Assembly: GCA_900319385.1 (NCBI GenBank)
Contig: ONOG01000006.1
Location: forward strand, 1-64,000
DNA: 64,000 nt
Origin: an uncultured Prevotellaceae bacterium
GTDB taxonomy: Bacteria > Bacteroidota > Bacteroidia > Bacteroidales > Bacteroidaceae
Direction of reading: 5' to 3'
This document shows positions 17,110 to 27,381 of this stretch, piece by piece. The notes beneath the pieces are model-generated. The model made no database searches and was not told the origin of the DNA. It was given only the letters and a program-made list of their open reading frames with translations. The position numbers and the translations under genes are program-made. The number at the start of each line of letters is the position of its first letter. Positions within the stretch are counted from its first letter, which is position 1.

Positions 17110-17637
17110 TTATTCGGCCTTTGCCTCTTCGGCAGGTGCTTCGGCTGCGGGTGCCTCCTCAGCTGCGGGTGCCTCCTCAGCTGCGGGTGCTTCGGCGGCT
17201 GCGGGTGCTTCGGCCTTGGGGGCTGAAGACTTGCGCGAGCGGCGTGTGCGCTTCTTGGTCTCGGCCTTGGCCATGTTCTCGTCGAAGTCAACGAGCTCGA
17301 TGAAGGCCATGTCGGCGGCATCGCTGGGGCGCTTGCCGAGCTTGATGATGCGTGTGTAGCCGCCGGGGCGGTCGGCCACCTTCTTGACTACTTCGCCGAA
17401 GAGCTCGGTGATGGCGTACTTGTTCTGCAGGTAGCTGAAGACTACGCGGCGCGAGGCGGTGGTGTCGTCCTTGGCCTTGGTGACCAGGGGCTCGACATAC
17501 TTGCGCAGGGCCTTGGCCTTCTGGAGGGTCGTGGTGATTCGCTTGTGCATGATGAGCGAAATGGCCATGTTGGCGAGCATTGCGTGACGGTGCGATGCCT
17601 TGCGACCCAGGTGGTTGAATTTCTTATTATGTCTCAT
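17110..17637 (-). CDS. rplQ: Ribosomal protein bL17 with Ala/Glu/Pro-rich tail
   Basis: 175 aa against about 120 in most bacteria. Residues 1 to about 125 are the L17 core ([20 protein letters not shown]), which sits near the peptide exit tunnel of the large subunit. The last 45 or so residues are low complexity, with [12 protein letters not shown] repeats encoded by tandem 18-nt DNA units (17144-17161 and 17162-17179 are identical). Long tails are common in Bacteroidetes L17. It is the last gene of the superoperon, 6 nt after rpoA, and is followed by the strong terminator. Confidence 0.97.
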   Translation of the reverse strand: MRHNKKFNHLGRKASHRHAMLANMAISLIMHKRITTTLQKAKALRKYVEPLVTKAKDDTTASRRVVFSYLQNKYAITELFGEVVKKVADRPGGYTRIIKLGKRPSDAADMAFIELVDFDENMAKAETKKRTRRSRKSSAPKAEAPAAAEAPAAEEAPAAEEAPAAEAPAEEAKAE

Positions 17638-17643
17638 CGTCTT

Positions 17644-18636
17644 TTAATCTTTGTCTAATTTATACTTGGATATATCAGTTCCGAACGAAAGGTTCAAGCT
17701 CTCAAGCAAGTCGTCAAGCTCTGTGAGTGACTTCTTACCAAAGTTGCGGAACTTGAGCAGGTCGGTTTTGTTGAATTGTACCAAATCGCCGAGGGTCTCG
17801 ACGTCGGCAGCCTTCAGACAGTTGAGGGCGCGGACGGAGAGGTCCATGTCAACGAGCTTGGTCTTGAGCAACTGACGCATACGCAGCACCTCTTCGTCGA
17901 ACTCTTCGTTGCCGTCGAAATCGTTGTTCTCCAGGGTGATCTTCTCGTCGGAGAAGAGCATGAAGTGGTAGATGAGGATTTTGGCAGCTTCCTTGAGTGC
18001 GTCTTTGGGGTGGATGGAACCGTCGGTGGTGATTTCGAGCACGAGTTTCTCGTAGTCGGTCTTCTGTTGCACACGATAGTTCTCGACTGCGAACTTGACG
18101 TTGCGAATCGGAGTGTATATCGAGTCGATGGCCAGCTGGTTGATTTCGTGGCAGTACTCGCGGTTTTCGTCGGCGGGTACGTAGCCACGTCCTTTGTTGA
18201 TGGTCAGCTCGATCTCCATAGTTGCTTTGGGGTCTAAATGGCAAATTACCAAATCTGGATTTAACACTCCAAACCCACTGAGATATTTGTTGATATCTCC
18301 TGCCTTGAACTCGGTTGCGTTGTCGATGACGATGGAGACTTTCTCGGTCTCGGTATCATCGACGATTTGCTTGAACCTGACTTGCTTCAGGTTCAAGATA
18401 ATGTTGGTGACGTCTTCCTTCACTCCGGGGATGGTGGAGAACTCGTGCTCAACGCCGGCGATGCGGATGGTGTTGATGGCGTAGCCCTCGAGCGAGGAGA
18501 GGAGGATGCGACGGAGAGCGTTTCCGACAGTGATTCCGAAGCCGGGTTCCAGGGGACGGAACTCAAACTTACCGAACTTGTCGTCGGCTTCCAACATTAT
18601 GACTTTTTCTGGTTTTTGAAATGCTAATACCGCCAT
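17644..18636 (-). CDS. rpoA: DNA-directed RNA polymerase subunit alpha
   Basis: 330 aa, normal length. The N-terminal domain (about 1-230) has the assembly motif [11 protein letters not shown] near residue 38 and dimerises to seed the core enzyme. An acidic linker precedes the C-terminal domain (about 250-330) with helix-hairpin-helix sequence [15 protein letters not shown], which contacts activators and upstream DNA. It lies between rpsD and rplQ in the alpha operon, as in most bacteria. Confidence 0.98.
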   Translation of the reverse strand: MAVLAFQKPEKVIMLEADDKFGKFEFRPLEPGFGITVGNALRRILLSSLEGYAINTIRIAGVEHEFSTIPGVKEDVTNIILNLKQVRFKQIVDDTETEKVSIVIDNATEFKAGDINKYLSGFGVLNPDLVICHLDPKATMEIELTINKGRGYVPADENREYCHEINQLAIDSIYTPIRNVKFAVENYRVQQKTDYEKLVLEITTDGSIHPKDALKEAAKILIYHFMLFSDEKITLENNDFDGNEEFDEEVLRMRQLLKTKLVDMDLSVRALNCLKAADVETLGDLVQFNKTDLLKFRNFGKKSLTELDDLLESLNLSFGTDISKYKLDKD

Positions 18637-18645
18637 TGTTAATTT

Positions 18646-19251
18646 TTATTTAGAGTACAACTCGACAATCATCTGCTCCTTGATATTCTCGGGAATGTCT
18701 GCGCGCTCGGGCAGGTGAAGGAGCTTTCCGCCCTTGATGTTCTCGTCCCATTCAACCCAGGGATACTTGGCGTGATTGAAACCGGCGAGGGAGGCGGCAA
18801 TCACTTCGAGCGACTTGGCCTTCTCACGAACGGCGACAATCTGACCGGGTTTGACGGAATAGGAGGGGATGTTCACGACTTCGCCGTCAACGGTGATGTG
18901 CTTGTGGCTGACGAGCTGACGGGCTGCTGCGCGTGTGGGGGCAATTCCGAGACGATAGACAACGTTGTCAAGACGGGCTTCGAGGAGCTGAAGCAGGACT
19001 TCACCTGTGACGCCATCCTTGGAGGCTGCCTTCTCGAAGAGGTTGCGGAACTGACGTTCGAGAACGCCGTATGTGTACTTTGCCTTCTGCTTCTCGGCGA
19101 GCATGAGTCCGTATTCAGAGGTCTTGCGACGACGGTTGTTGCCATGCTGGCCTGCAGGATAGTTGCGCTTTGAAAGAACTTTGTCCGGGCCGAAGATTGC
19201 CTCGCCGAAGCGGCGGGAGATTCTTGACTTAGGACCAGTATATCTAGCCAT
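18646..19251 (-). CDS. rpsD: Ribosomal protein uS4
   Basis: 201 aa, full length. [17 protein letters not shown] start; the S4 RNA-binding domain lies about 92-155 ([20 protein letters not shown]). The N-terminal zinc-binding cysteines found in many S4 proteins are absent, so this is the zinc-free form. S4 nucleates assembly of the 30S body on 16S rRNA and is an autoregulator in several phyla. It is preceded by a 108-nt gap, long for this cluster, that may fold (see 19271-19347). Confidence 0.98.
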   Translation of the reverse strand: MARYTGPKSRISRRFGEAIFGPDKVLSKRNYPAGQHGNNRRRKTSEYGLMLAEKQKAKYTYGVLERQFRNLFEKAASKDGVTGEVLLQLLEARLDNVVYRLGIAPTRAAARQLVSHKHITVDGEVVNIPSYSVKPGQIVAVREKAKSLEVIAASLAGFNHAKYPWVEWDENIKGGKLLHLPERADIPENIKEQMIVELYSK

Positions 19252-19270
19252 ATTGTTTTTGTTTTTTGGG

Positions 19271-19347
19271 GTTGCCTGCTCGCATTGCAGCCGCGACAGC
19301 AGAAAGGAAAAGATGCTGTCCTTTTAATAATAATGCGGGTAGGCGAC
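19271..19347 (-). promoter_or_regulatory. Foldable rpsK-rpsD intergenic segment
   Basis: 19271-19285 and 19333-19347 pair at 12 of 15 positions in the transcript, and inside them GACAGCA pairs with TGCTGTC. The gap is far longer than its neighbours. A role as a uS4 autoregulatory site is inference. Confidence 0.35.
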
Positions 19348-19359
19348 TCTGAATGTTAA

Positions 19360-19749
19360 TTAAACTCTTCTTCTCTTGGGAGGACGGCAGCCGTTGTGCG
19401 GCAGCGGTGTAACGTCGATGATTTCGGTCACTTCGATTCCTGCGCCATGGACGCCACGGATGGCGGCTTCACGGCCGTTGCCTGGACCCTTCACATAGGC
19501 GACTACCTTGCGGAGACCGAGGTCGAAGGCGACTTTCGCACAGTCCTGTGCTGCCATCTGGGCAGCGTAGGGTGTGTTCTTCTTCGAGCCACGGAAGCCC
19601 ATCTTACCGGCTGACGACCATGAGATGGCCTGTCCTTCGCTGTTTGCCAAAGTAACAATGATATTGTTGAACGACGAGTGGACATGGAGCTGTCCCTGTG
19701 CGCTAACCTTGACATTTCTCTTCTTAGCAGAAGTTGTTTTCTTTGCCAT
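19360..19749 (-). CDS. rpsK: Ribosomal protein uS11
   Basis: 129 aa, normal length, with the conserved [17 protein letters not shown] core (here [14 protein letters not shown]) and basic C-terminus [10 protein letters not shown]. It lies on the 30S platform next to the Shine-Dalgarno helix of 16S rRNA. It starts 9 nt after rpsM; the acidic N-terminus seen in some relatives is replaced by a Lys-rich one. Confidence 0.98.
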   Translation of the reverse strand: MAKKTTSAKKRNVKVSAQGQLHVHSSFNNIIVTLANSEGQAISWSSAGKMGFRGSKKNTPYAAQMAAQDCAKVAFDLGLRKVVAYVKGPGNGREAAIRGVHGAGIEVTEIIDVTPLPHNGCRPPKRRRV

Positions 19750-19758
19750 AGTCGATGA

Positions 19759-20139
19759 TTATTTAGTAGCTTTTTTCTTATTTGCAACTGTCTTCTTCTT
19801 ACCCTTACGTGTGCGGGCATTGTTCTTTGTGCTCTGACCGCGTACGGGGAGTCCAAGACGATGACGGATGCCACGGTAGCAACCGATGTCCATCAGACGC
19901 TTGATGTTGAGCTGTACTTCTGTGCGGAGGTCACCCTCGACTTTGTACTCGGCACCGATGACCTCACGGATCTTACCTGCCTGCTCGTCGGTCCAGTCTT
20001 TTACTTTAATGTCTTTGTCAACACCGGCTTTTGCTAAAATCTTACCGGCGCTGCTGCGTCCAATACCAAAGATGTAGGTCAACGCAATTTCACCTCTCTT
20101 GTTCTGTGGGAGGTCTACACCAACAATTCTTATTGCCAT
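19759..20139 (-). CDS. rpsM: Ribosomal protein uS13
   Basis: 126 aa. [27 protein letters not shown] start, helix-two-turn-helix in the middle and a long Lys/Arg-rich C-terminal tail that reaches tRNA in the P site. S13 forms inter-subunit bridges in the 30S head. It follows rpmJ and begins the alpha-operon part of the cluster. Confidence 0.98.
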   Translation of the reverse strand: MAIRIVGVDLPQNKRGEIALTYIFGIGRSSAGKILAKAGVDKDIKVKDWTDEQAGKIREVIGAEYKVEGDLRTEVQLNIKRLMDIGCYRGIRHRLGLPVRGQSTKNNARTRKGKKKTVANKKKATK

Positions 20140-20169
20140 ATCTGTAAATTTATTTTTCTGACAGAAGAA

Positions 20170-20286
20170 TTATCCCTGACGTGTCTTGAACTTGGGATTT
20201 TTCTTGTTAATTACAAAAAGACGACCTTTGCGTCGAACGATTACGCAATCTGGTGTACGTTTCTTTAATGATGCTCTTGTTTTCAT
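20170..20286 (-). CDS. rpmJ: Ribosomal protein bL36, zinc-free form
   Basis: 38 aa, read directly from the [17 protein letters not shown], then [17 protein letters not shown] and KFKTRQG. Of the usual zinc-ribbon ligands (three Cys and one His) only Cys14 remains, as in other Bacteroidetes L36 proteins. L36 is a small late-assembly protein of the 50S subunit. Its place between infA and rpsM is the standard one. Confidence 0.95.
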   Translation of the reverse strand: MKTRASLKKRTPDCVIVRRKGRLFVINKKNPKFKTRQG

Positions 20287-20324
20287 TTCTCTTTATGATT
20301 TTTTGATATTTTCAGTATCGACTA

Positions 20325-20543
20325 CTACTTGTAGCGGAACACGATTCGGCCCTTGGACAAGTCGTAGGGAGACATCTCTACCCGAATCTTATCGCCAGGA
20401 AGAATCTTGATGTAGTGCATTCGCATCTTTCCTGAGATGTGGGCAATGATTTCGTGACCATTCTCGAGCTCGACGCGGAACATGGCGTTGGAGAGTGCCT
20501 CGACGATGGTGCCGTCTTGTTCTATTGCAGATTGTTTTGCCAT
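20325..20543 (-). CDS. infA: Translation initiation factor IF-1
   Basis: 72 aa, the normal size of this single OB-fold protein. [22 protein letters not shown] and the RIVFRYK end match the family. IF-1 blocks the ribosomal A site during initiation and supports IF-2 and IF-3. Its start lies 7 nt after the map stop codon. Confidence 0.98.
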   Translation of the reverse strand: MAKQSAIEQDGTIVEALSNAMFRVELENGHEIIAHISGKMRMHYIKILPGDKIRVEMSPYDLSKGRIVFRYK

Positions 20544-20550
20544 ATAAGTT

Positions 20551-21348
20551 TTAGATAAATTTGTCTCCTAATACTTTTTTGATTTCTTCAAACGACGAGA
20601 GGATGTCGGCCTGTCCCTTGCGGATGCAGAGTGAGTGCTCGTAGTGGGCTGCCCACTTGCGGTCGCGGGTGATGATGCCCCACTTGTCTTCCTGCATGTA
20701 GATTTCCTTCTTTCCCATGGTGATCATGGGCTCGATGGCGATGCACATGCCGCTCTTGAGGAGTTTGCCCTGTCCGCGTTTGCCATAGTTGGGCACTTGG
20801 GGGTCTTCGTGCATCTCGTGACCCACGCCGTGTCCGACAAACTCGCGGACGACTCCGTAGCCCTGAGCTTCACAGTGTTGCTGGACGGCGTAGGAGATGT
20901 CTCCGATGCGATGTCCGGCTACGGCTTGTTCGATGCCTTTGTAGAGGGCTTCCTTGGTGGTCTGGAGCAATTTGCGGGTCTCGTCCGTGATGTCTCCGAC
21001 TGGGAAGGTGTAGCAGGAGTCGCCACAGAAGCCGTTCAGGCGGGTTCCACAGTCGATGGAGACGATGTCGCCCTCTTCCAACGGACGGTCGTTCGGTATG
21101 CCATGTATGACTTGCTCGTTGACCGATGCACAGATACTGGCTGGGAACGGCGGTCCGTATGGATTCGGGAAGTTCTTGAAGACGGGTTCTGCCCCGTGGT
21201 CGCGGATGAACTCTTCGGCAATTGTGTCAAGCTGTCGGGTGGTGACGCCTGGCTTGATGACTTTGGCCAGTTCGCCGAACACTTTTCCGATGAGCAGGTT
21301 GGCCTGCCGCAGAAGTTCGACCTCTTCGTCGGTTTTCAGATATATCAT
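20551..21348 (-). CDS. map: Methionine aminopeptidase type I
   Basis: 265 aa. It removes the initiator methionine from nascent proteins. All five metal ligands of the pita-bread fold are visible: Asp in SIDCG, Asp in GDSCYTF, His in [10 protein letters not shown], Glu in IAIEPM and Glu in HYEHSL. Length is normal for a type Ia enzyme. It lies 6 nt after secY. Confidence 0.97.
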   Translation of the reverse strand: MIYLKTDEEVELLRQANLLIGKVFGELAKVIKPGVTTRQLDTIAEEFIRDHGAEPVFKNFPNPYGPPFPASICASVNEQVIHGIPNDRPLEEGDIVSIDCGTRLNGFCGDSCYTFPVGDITDETRKLLQTTKEALYKGIEQAVAGHRIGDISYAVQQHCEAQGYGVVREFVGHGVGHEMHEDPQVPNYGKRGQGKLLKSGMCIAIEPMITMGKKEIYMQEDKWGIITRDRKWAAHYEHSLCIRKGQADILSSFEEIKKVLGDKFI

Positions 21349-21354
21349 CTCTTA

Positions 21355-22728
21355 TCAATAGGCCCTTGTCGGATGTGCTCCACGGACACGGCCTGTGTCG
21401 AGCAATCCGTCGTAATGACGCATGAGGAGATGACTCTCTATCTGCTGAAGCGTATCAAGCACTACACCGACGAGAATGAGAAGGGAGGTTCCTCCGAAGA
21501 ACTGGGCAAACTCGCGCTGTACGCCAAACAGTCCGGCAAATGCGGGGAGGATGGCTATCAGGGCAAGGAAGAGCGAACCGGGCAAGGTGATGCGCGACAT
21601 TATCTTGTCCAGATATTCGGCCGTGCTCTTACCGGGCTTGACTCCGGGAATGAAACCGTTGTTCTTCTTCATATCCTCTGCCATCTGGGTCGGGTTGATC
21701 GTGATGGCTGTGTAAAGGTAGGTGAAGAGGATAATCAGTGCAGCAAATATCAAGTTGTAGAGCCAGCTCTCGTTGTCAATCAGCATGTTCATGAACGGGC
21801 TGAGCTTGCCACCTGATACATATCCGGCAATGGTGATGGGGATAAACATGATGGCCTGAGCAAAGATGATAGGCATCACGTTGGCTGCATAGGGCTTCAG
21901 AGGAATGTACTGACGAGCACCACCGTACTGACGGTTGCCGACCACGCGCTTTGCATACTGAACGGGGACGCGGCGTGTTCCTTGCACGAGGAGGATAGCT
22001 GCGGCAATGACTGCGAGCATGGCTACAATCTCGACGAGGAAGACAATCAGACCGCCCTGACCGGGAGATGTGAAACGGGTGGAGAATTCCTGGACGAATG
22101 CCTGGGGAAGACGAGCGATGATACCCACCATGATGATGAGCGACACACCGTTTCCGATACCTTTGTCTGTGATGCGTTCACCCAGCCAAAGAATGAACAT
22201 GCTACCGGCAGCAAGGATGATGGTTGCGGTGATCATGAACACCGTCCAGTCAAGACTTGAATAGATAGCTGTTCCTCCGGTCTGCATTCTAAGGTTGATG
22301 AGATAAGAGGGGGCCTGAAGCAGGAGGATCAGCACGGTCAGATAACGCGTGTACTGGTTCATCTTGCGACGTCCGCTCTCACCTTCTCTCTGCATTTTCT
22401 GGAAATAGGGTACTGCCAGTCCGAGCAGCTGCATCACGATGGATGCAGAGATGTAGGGCATGATACCCAATGCAAAGATTGAAGCCTTAGAGAAAGCACC
22501 GCCTGAGAACATATCAAGAAGTGACATCAGGCCACCTTCGGTCTGATTACGAAGACCCTGCAGGGCTTCGGTATCGACTCCGGGAAGTACGATGTACGAC
22601 CCGAAGCGATAGACGGCCACAAACATCAGGGTGATGAGGAGTCGCATACGCAAATCCTCAATCTTCCAGATGTTTGACAATGTCTTAACAATCTTGAGAT
22701 TCTTAAGTTTATCAGTTGCTTTTCCCAT
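21355..22728 (-). CDS. secY: Preprotein translocase channel SecY
   Basis: 457 aa with ten membrane helices. Recognisable parts include the plug/TM2 region (GGAFSKASIFALGIMPYISASI), the GESGRRKMNQYTRYL cytoplasmic loop and the C5 loop near the end. SecY forms the conducting pore with SecE and SecG; neither partner is in this window. It lies 8 nt after rplO. Confidence 0.98.
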   Translation of the reverse strand: MGKATDKLKNLKIVKTLSNIWKIEDLRMRLLITLMFVAVYRFGSYIVLPGVDTEALQGLRNQTEGGLMSLLDMFSGGAFSKASIFALGIMPYISASIVMQLLGLAVPYFQKMQREGESGRRKMNQYTRYLTVLILLLQAPSYLINLRMQTGGTAIYSSLDWTVFMITATIILAAGSMFILWLGERITDKGIGNGVSLIIMVGIIARLPQAFVQEFSTRFTSPGQGGLIVFLVEIVAMLAVIAAAILLVQGTRRVPVQYAKRVVGNRQYGGARQYIPLKPYAANVMPIIFAQAIMFIPITIAGYVSGGKLSPFMNMLIDNESWLYNLIFAALIILFTYLYTAITINPTQMAEDMKKNNGFIPGVKPGKSTAEYLDKIMSRITLPGSLFLALIAILPAFAGLFGVQREFAQFFGGTSLLILVGVVLDTLQQIESHLLMRHYDGLLDTGRVRGAHPTRAY

Positions 22729-22736
22729 GATGTTTT

Positions 22737-23183
22737 TTAGAGTTTTACAGCGTTGCCACCTTTCTCAGTAATCTTGGTCTCGGCTGTCTGCGAGAATGCA
22801 TGTGCCTCGACGTCTACTTTTGAAGTGAGTTCTCCGTTTCCGAGAATCTTCACGAGCTGATGCTTGTTGATGAAACCAGCCTCGATGAGCTCGGCGATAC
22901 CGACCTTCTCCAGTTTCTTGTCGTCGACGAGCTTCTGGATGACACTCAGGTTGATGGCCTTGTACTCAACACGGTTGATGTTCTGGAAACCAAACTTAGG
23001 AACTCGGCGCTGAAGGGGCATCTGACCACCTTCGAAACCAATCTTCTTCTTGTAACCAGATCTGGCCTTGGCACCCTTGTGACCACGGGTCGAAGTGCGG
23101 CCCTTGCCGGAACCGTAGCCACGGCCAACGCGCTTGCTGTTGTGGGTGGAGCCTTCTGCAGGTTTTAAATTATGCAATTCCAT
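22737..23183 (-). CDS. rplO: Ribosomal protein uL15
   Basis: 148 aa. The Gly/Arg-rich N-terminal extension (GRGYGSGKGRTSTRGHKGAKAR) threads into the 50S rRNA core, and the C-terminal globular domain follows. It is a late-assembly protein. Normal length and normal position between rpmD and secY. Confidence 0.98.
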   Translation of the reverse strand: MELHNLKPAEGSTHNSKRVGRGYGSGKGRTSTRGHKGAKARSGYKKKIGFEGGQMPLQRRVPKFGFQNINRVEYKAINLSVIQKLVDDKKLEKVGIAELIEAGFINKHQLVKILGNGELTSKVDVEAHAFSQTAETKITEKGGNAVKL

Positions 23184-23224
23184 TTGTATCGAATTTTATG
23201 CGTTAGTTACTTGAATCTGTGCAA

Positions 23225-23401
23225 TTAGTCGATTACCTCAACCAGGTGCTGCACTTTGCGAATCATACCACGGAGTGAAGGTGTATCTTCATGTTCAACG
23301 ACATTGTTGATTCGGTGGAGTCCCAGTGAGTCGAGGGTCCGCTTCTGATCGATGGGACGATTGTTGCGGCTCTTAACCTGTTTAATCTTAATTGTTGCCA
23401 T
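23225..23401 (-). CDS. rpmD: Ribosomal protein uL30
   Basis: 58 aa, read from the [19 protein letters not shown] at the start, [13 protein letters not shown] in the middle, QHLVEVID at the end. This is the short bacterial L30 fold on the 50S solvent side. The ATG at 23399-23401 lies 14 nt after the rpsE stop codon. L30 is missing from some bacterial lineages but present here. Confidence 0.95.
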   Translation of the reverse strand: MATIKIKQVKSRNNRPIDQKRTLDSLGLHRINNVVEHEDTPSLRGMIRKVQHLVEVID

Positions 23402-23415
23402 GTTGATAAATCTCC

Positions 23416-23925
23416 TTATCCTTTAAATACTTTGGTCAAACTTACGCCACGGTTGGCTGCTACCGTCTTGGGGTCGCGCATCTGCTTCAGGGCCTCGATG
23501 GTTGCCTTGACGAGGTTGTGGGGGTTCGACGAACCTTTGGACTTGGCCAGCACGTCGGTAATACCTACGCTCTCGAAGACAGCACGCATGGCGCCGCCTG
23601 CTACGACTCCGGTACCTTCGGAAGCCGGCATCACCAGCACGCGTGCTCCGCCGAACTTGGCATACACTTCGTGGGGAACGGTTCCCTTGAGTATGGGAAT
23701 TTTCACTACATTCTTCTTGGCGGCTTCTACGCCCTTGGCAATGGCCGCTGTCACTTCACCGGCTTTACCAAGACCGTAGCCGATCACGCCCTTGCCGTCG
23801 CCGACAACAACGATGGCAGCGAATGTGAAGGTGCGGCCGCCCTTGGTTACCTTTGTGACACGATTAATAGCAACAAGACGATCTTTCAGTTCAACGTCGC
23901 TTCCTATTTTAACTCTATTAACCAT
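23416..23925 (-). CDS. rpsE: Ribosomal protein uS5
   Basis: 169 aa with the double-stranded-RNA-binding S5 N-domain (about 10-75, [19 protein letters not shown]) and the C-terminal domain. S5 works with S4 in decoding accuracy and helps unwind mRNA. It lies 6 nt after rplR. Confidence 0.98.
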   Translation of the reverse strand: MVNRVKIGSDVELKDRLVAINRVTKVTKGGRTFTFAAIVVVGDGKGVIGYGLGKAGEVTAAIAKGVEAAKKNVVKIPILKGTVPHEVYAKFGGARVLVMPASEGTGVVAGGAMRAVFESVGITDVLAKSKGSSNPHNLVKATIEALKQMRDPKTVAANRGVSLTKVFKG

Positions 23926-23931
23926 AATCTA

Positions 23932-24273
23932 TTAAAATTTAAGTCCAGCGTTACGAGCAGCTTCTGCCACTGCCTTGATTCTACCATGGTAAAGATAGCC
24001 GTTACGGTCGAACACGACGGTCGTAATACCGGCTTCCAGTGCCTTCTTGGCTACGAGGTCGCCGACCTTGGCTGCCTGCTCACTCTTATTGCACTTCTCA
24101 AGTCCGAGTGAAGAAGCTGCTACAAGTGTCTTGTGGGCATCATCGTCAACGACTTGAACGTAAATCTGCTTGTTACTTCTGAACACAGACATACGAGGGC
24201 GTTCAGCAGTACCGGAAATCTTATTGCGTACTCTATGTTTAATCTTGATACGTCTTTCGGTCTTTGTTATCAT
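23932..24273 (-). CDS. rplR: Ribosomal protein uL18
   Basis: 113 aa, normal length, with a basic N-terminus ([16 protein letters not shown]) and the [16 protein letters not shown] core. L18 binds 5S rRNA in the central protuberance together with L5. Confidence 0.98.
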   Translation of the reverse strand: MITKTERRIKIKHRVRNKISGTAERPRMSVFRSNKQIYVQVVDDDAHKTLVAASSLGLEKCNKSEQAAKVGDLVAKKALEAGITTVVFDRNGYLYHGRIKAVAEAARNAGLKF

Positions 24274-24290
24274 ACTCGTACAATGTTTAA

Positions 24291-24860
24291 TTATTTAGCA
24301 CTTGCTGACTTACCAGACTTTCTTCTGATCTCTTCACCCTGGAAGCGGATACCCTTACCCTTGTAAGGTTCTGGCTTGCGGAATGAGCGAATCTTCGCAC
24401 ATACCAAACCTAACAACTGCTTGTCGCAAGATTCGAGCATGATGAGAGGGTCCTGGTTTCTCTCAGACTTTGTTTCTACTTTAACTTCTTTGGGAACTTC
24501 GAAGACGATGGCGTGTGAGTAGCCGAGTGCAAACTCGAGTACATTGCCCTGGTTGGACACGCGGTAACCGACGCCGACCAGCTGAAGTGTCTTCTTGTAA
24601 CCTTCTGATACGCCGACAACCATATTGTTGACGAGGGCACGATAAAGGCCGTGGAAGGCATGACGCTGCTTGGCATTGTCAACCATCATTTCGGTATTCT
24701 CTTCCATTGTCACTTTTCCGTCCTCGATCGTCACCTTGATTGCGGGGTTAACGTATTGCGAGAGTTCGCCTTTAGGACCTTTTACAGTTACAATGTCATC
24801 CTTATGAGTAACAGTTACTCCTGCAGGAATACTAATAGGTAATTTACCAATTCTAGACAT
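24291..24860 (-). CDS. rplF: Ribosomal protein uL6
   Basis: 189 aa with two L6 repeats. The conserved [21 protein letters not shown] segment is followed by the [10 protein letters not shown] motif near the C-terminus. L6 lies near the factor-binding site of the 50S subunit. It starts 15 nt after rpsH. Confidence 0.98.
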   Translation of the reverse strand: MSRIGKLPISIPAGVTVTHKDDIVTVKGPKGELSQYVNPAIKVTIEDGKVTMEENTEMMVDNAKQRHAFHGLYRALVNNMVVGVSEGYKKTLQLVGVGYRVSNQGNVLEFALGYSHAIVFEVPKEVKVETKSERNQDPLIMLESCDKQLLGLVCAKIRSFRKPEPYKGKGIRFQGEEIRRKSGKSASAK

Positions 24861-24875
24861 TATATTTCCTCCTAA

Positions 24876-25271
24876 TTAATATACATAACAAAGCACTTCG
24901 CCGCCAATCTTCAGCTCGGCAGCCTCTTTGTCTGTCATTACACCTTTGGAAGTGGATATGATTGCAATACCCAATCCGTTGATAACGCGCGGCATGTCTT
25001 TGTAGCCTGTGTACTTACGGAGACCAGGTCTCGACACGCGCTTTAAGCACTGGATAGCGCTTTCTTTTGTCTCGGCATCGTACTTCAGTGCGATCTTGAT
25101 GGTTCCCTGAGGGCCATCTTCCACGAACTTGTAGTTCAGTACGTAGCCCTTGTCGAAGAGAATCTTGGTGATTTCCTTCTTCAAGTTCGAAGCTGGTACT
25201 TCAACGACCTTGTGCTTTGCCATGATCGCGTTTCTCAGTCTCGTCAGATAATCTGCTATTGGATCTGTCAT
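24876..25271 (-). CDS. rpsH: Ribosomal protein uS8
   Basis: 131 aa. TDPIADYLTRLRNAIMAKH start and STSKGVMTDKEA near the end are diagnostic. S8 binds the central domain of 16S rRNA and is the translational repressor of the spc operon in Escherichia coli; whether that holds here is unknown. The 68-nt gap to rpsN is longer than most in the cluster. Confidence 0.98.
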   Translation of the reverse strand: MTDPIADYLTRLRNAIMAKHKVVEVPASNLKKEITKILFDKGYVLNYKFVEDGPQGTIKIALKYDAETKESAIQCLKRVSRPGLRKYTGYKDMPRVINGLGIAIISTSKGVMTDKEAAELKIGGEVLCYVY

Positions 25272-25339
25272 AGTTTAAATTAATCGGGACGCCCCGACAA
25301 TATTTAAAGATTAATAAATAAGTGAGTTTCTTGCTTGGT

Positions 25340-25639
25340 TTACCAGCTTGCCTTCTTTACGCCAGGGATGAGACCGGCAGATGCCATCTCGCGGAACTGG
25401 ATACGAGAGATTCCGAACTGACGGATGTAGCCACGGGGACGGCCAGTGATCTTGCAACGGTTGTGCTGACGAATAGGATTTGCGTTTGCAGGAATGCTCT
25501 GGAGCTTACGTGCAGCTTCGTATGCCTCTTCGGGTTCGCCCGTAGCGACAATCTTCTTGAGGGCAGCACGCTTTGCGGCAAATTTTGCAGCCAGCTTCGC
25601 ACGCTTCACTTCGCGAGCTTTCATTGATTCTTTAGCCAT
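25340..25639 (-). CDS. rpsN: Ribosomal protein uS14, long zinc-free form
   Basis: 99 aa, the long type without the CxxC...CxxC zinc ribbon of short S14 proteins (only one Cys, in [13 protein letters not shown]). S14 lies in the 30S head near the A site. It follows rplE by 9 nt. Confidence 0.97.
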   Translation of the reverse strand: MAKESMKAREVKRAKLAAKFAAKRAALKKIVATGEPEEAYEAARKLQSIPANANPIRQHNRCKITGRPRGYIRQFGISRIQFREMASAGLIPGVKKASW

Positions 25640-25648
25640 ATTCTCTGA

Positions 25649-26203
25649 TTATTTGTTAGCGTTCTTAAATGGTAAACCAAATGCCTTGAGCAGTGCGTAG
25701 CCTTCTTCGTCGGTCTTGGCAGAGGTCACGAACGTGATGTTCATACCGGTAATCTTGTCCACCTGGTCGATGTTGATTTCAGGGAAGATAATCTGTTCCT
25801 GAATACCGAGCGTGTAGTTACCACGACCATCGAACTTGGTTTCGATGCCCTTGAAGTCACGGATACGGGGGAGCGATACGCGAACGAGTCTCTCGAGGAA
25901 CTCGTACATCTTCTGACGACGGAGCGTCACCATCACACCGATGGGCATCTTCTTACGAAGGTGGAAGTTCGAGATATCCTTCTTCGAGAGGGTTACGACG
26001 GGCTTCTGACCTGTAATCTGTGCGATTTCCGTCATGGCTACCTCGATCATCTTCTTGTCCTGAGTAGCATCGCCGAGTCCCTGATTTACGACTATCTTCT
26101 TCAGTACAGGAATCTGCATGGGAGAAGAGTAGTTGAACTGCTTCATCAATGCCGGAGCAATCTGCTCGGCATATACGTTCTTAAGTTGTGCTGTATTTGC
26201 CAT
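25649..26203 (-). CDS. rplE: Ribosomal protein uL5
   Basis: 184 aa. The [10 protein letters not shown] and [20 protein letters not shown] segments are typical. L5 binds 5S rRNA and contacts P-site tRNA. Its start codon shares one base with the rplX stop codon, which points to translational coupling. Confidence 0.98.
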   Translation of the reverse strand: MANTAQLKNVYAEQIAPALMKQFNYSSPMQIPVLKKIVVNQGLGDATQDKKMIEVAMTEIAQITGQKPVVTLSKKDISNFHLRKKMPIGVMVTLRRQKMYEFLERLVRVSLPRIRDFKGIETKFDGRGNYTLGIQEQIIFPEINIDQVDKITGMNITFVTSAKTDEEGYALLKAFGLPFKNANK

Positions 26204-26520
26204 TAGATTTCTTCTCCTGATTTTTTAGCGTAACGAACTAACTTGCCATTGGCACCGATTCTGCGACCGACACGTGTTGCCTCGCCCGACTTGGGATCGA
26301 CCACGTTGAGGTTGGAGATGTGGATGGGTGCTTCCTGCTTAATAATACCTCCCTGAGGGTGCTGTGCATTGGGCTTGGTGCTCTTCGACACCATGTTAAT
26401 GCCTTCGACAACGGCACGCTGCTCCTTGACGAGGACGCGGAGCACTTTGCCCTTCTGTCCCTTCGAGTTGCCAGCGTTCACGATGACCGTGTCGCCTTTC
26501 TTTATATGTAATTTACTCAT
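26203..26520 (-). CDS. rplX: Ribosomal protein uL24
   Basis: 105 aa, with the KOW motif near the N-terminus ([22 protein letters not shown]). L24 starts 50S assembly and lies at the exit tunnel. It overlaps rplE by one base. Confidence 0.98.
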   Translation of the reverse strand: MSKLHIKKGDTVIVNAGNSKGQKGKVLRVLVKEQRAVVEGINMVSKSTKPNAQHPQGGIIKQEAPIHISNLNVVDPKSGEATRVGRRIGANGKLVRYAKKSGEEI

Positions 26521-26542
26521 TACTTTAATGTGTCGTTAAATG

Positions 26543-26908
26543 TTAAAGTACCTCAGTTGCCAAAGAAACTACTTTCATGTTCGCTGCACGAAGTTCGCGG
26601 GCTACGGGGCCGAAGATACGGCTACCTCTCATCTCACCAGCATTGTTCAGCAGAACGCATGCGTTGTCATCGAAGCGAATGTACGAACCGTCGGCGCGAC
26701 GGATTTCCTTCTTCGTGCGAACGATCAAAGCCTTTGATACTGTGCCCTTCTTGACATCCGAAGTAGGAATCGCATTTTTTACTGTCACGACAATCACGTC
26801 GCCCACAGAGGCATAGCGACGCTTTGTACCTCCGAGAACTCGGATACAGAGCACTTCGCGTGCGCCGCTGTTGTCGGCAACTGTCAGTCTTGATTCTGTC
26901 TGTATCAT
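26543..26908 (-). CDS. rplN: Ribosomal protein uL14
   Basis: 121 aa, normal length. [17 protein letters not shown] start and [13 protein letters not shown] near the end. L14 contacts 16S rRNA across the subunit interface and is the site of RsfS silencing. Three bases separate it from the rpsQ stop codon. Confidence 0.98.
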   Translation of the reverse strand: MIQTESRLTVADNSGAREVLCIRVLGGTKRRYASVGDVIVVTVKNAIPTSDVKKGTVSKALIVRTKKEIRRADGSYIRFDDNACVLLNNAGEMRGSRIFGPVARELRAANMKVVSLATEVL

Positions 26909-26911
26909 AAT

Positions 26912-27169
26912 TTACTTTGCTCTTTCAACAATTTGTACTAATCTCCATCTCTTGGTTTTGCTCAACGGACGGGTTTCCATAATCAGCACGGTGTCGCCGA
27001 TATTGCATTCGTTCTTCTCGTCGTGAGCATGGTACTTCTTCGTCTTGCTGACGAACTTACCGTAAATGGGGTGCTTCTCCTTGAACTTGGCTGCGACAAC
27101 GATGGTCTTGTCCATTTTGTTGCTGGTTACGACACCCGTTCTTTGCTTTCTAAGATTTCTGACTTCCAT
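26912..27169 (-). CDS. rpsQ: Ribosomal protein uS17
   Basis: 85 aa, single OB fold. [17 protein letters not shown] and [20 protein letters not shown] are family hallmarks. It binds the 5' domain of 16S rRNA early in assembly. Confidence 0.98.
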   Translation of the reverse strand: MEVRNLRKQRTGVVTSNKMDKTIVVAAKFKEKHPIYGKFVSKTKKYHAHDEKNECNIGDTVLIMETRPLSKTKRWRLVQIVERAK

Positions 27170-27181
27170 GTAACTTAGTTT

Positions 27182-27376
27182 TTATTTGTTAAGTTCTCTC
27201 TGACGAAGTTCACACTTCATACGGGCAATGTCGCGACGCAGCTTCTTGATCTGTGAAACGTCCTCAAGGGGAGAGATGTGATGGTTGAACTTCATGTTGT
27301 TGTAGTTAGCAACCTCTGTCTCAATGCGCTCGGCCAGTTCGGCGGTAGCGAGTTCTCTGATTTCTGCAATTTTCAT
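27182..27376 (-). CDS. rpmC: Ribosomal protein uL29
   Basis: 64 aa from the ATG at 27376. The frame can be extended three codons to a TTG that overlaps rplP, but the ATG leaves 5 nt after the rplP stop and gives the usual MKIAEIREL start. A two-helix protein at the tunnel exit, part of the docking site for trigger factor and SRP. Confidence 0.95.
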   Translation of the reverse strand: MKIAEIRELATAELAERIETEVANYNNMKFNHHISPLEDVSQIKKLRRDIARMKCELRQRELNK

Positions 27377-27381
27377 GATGA

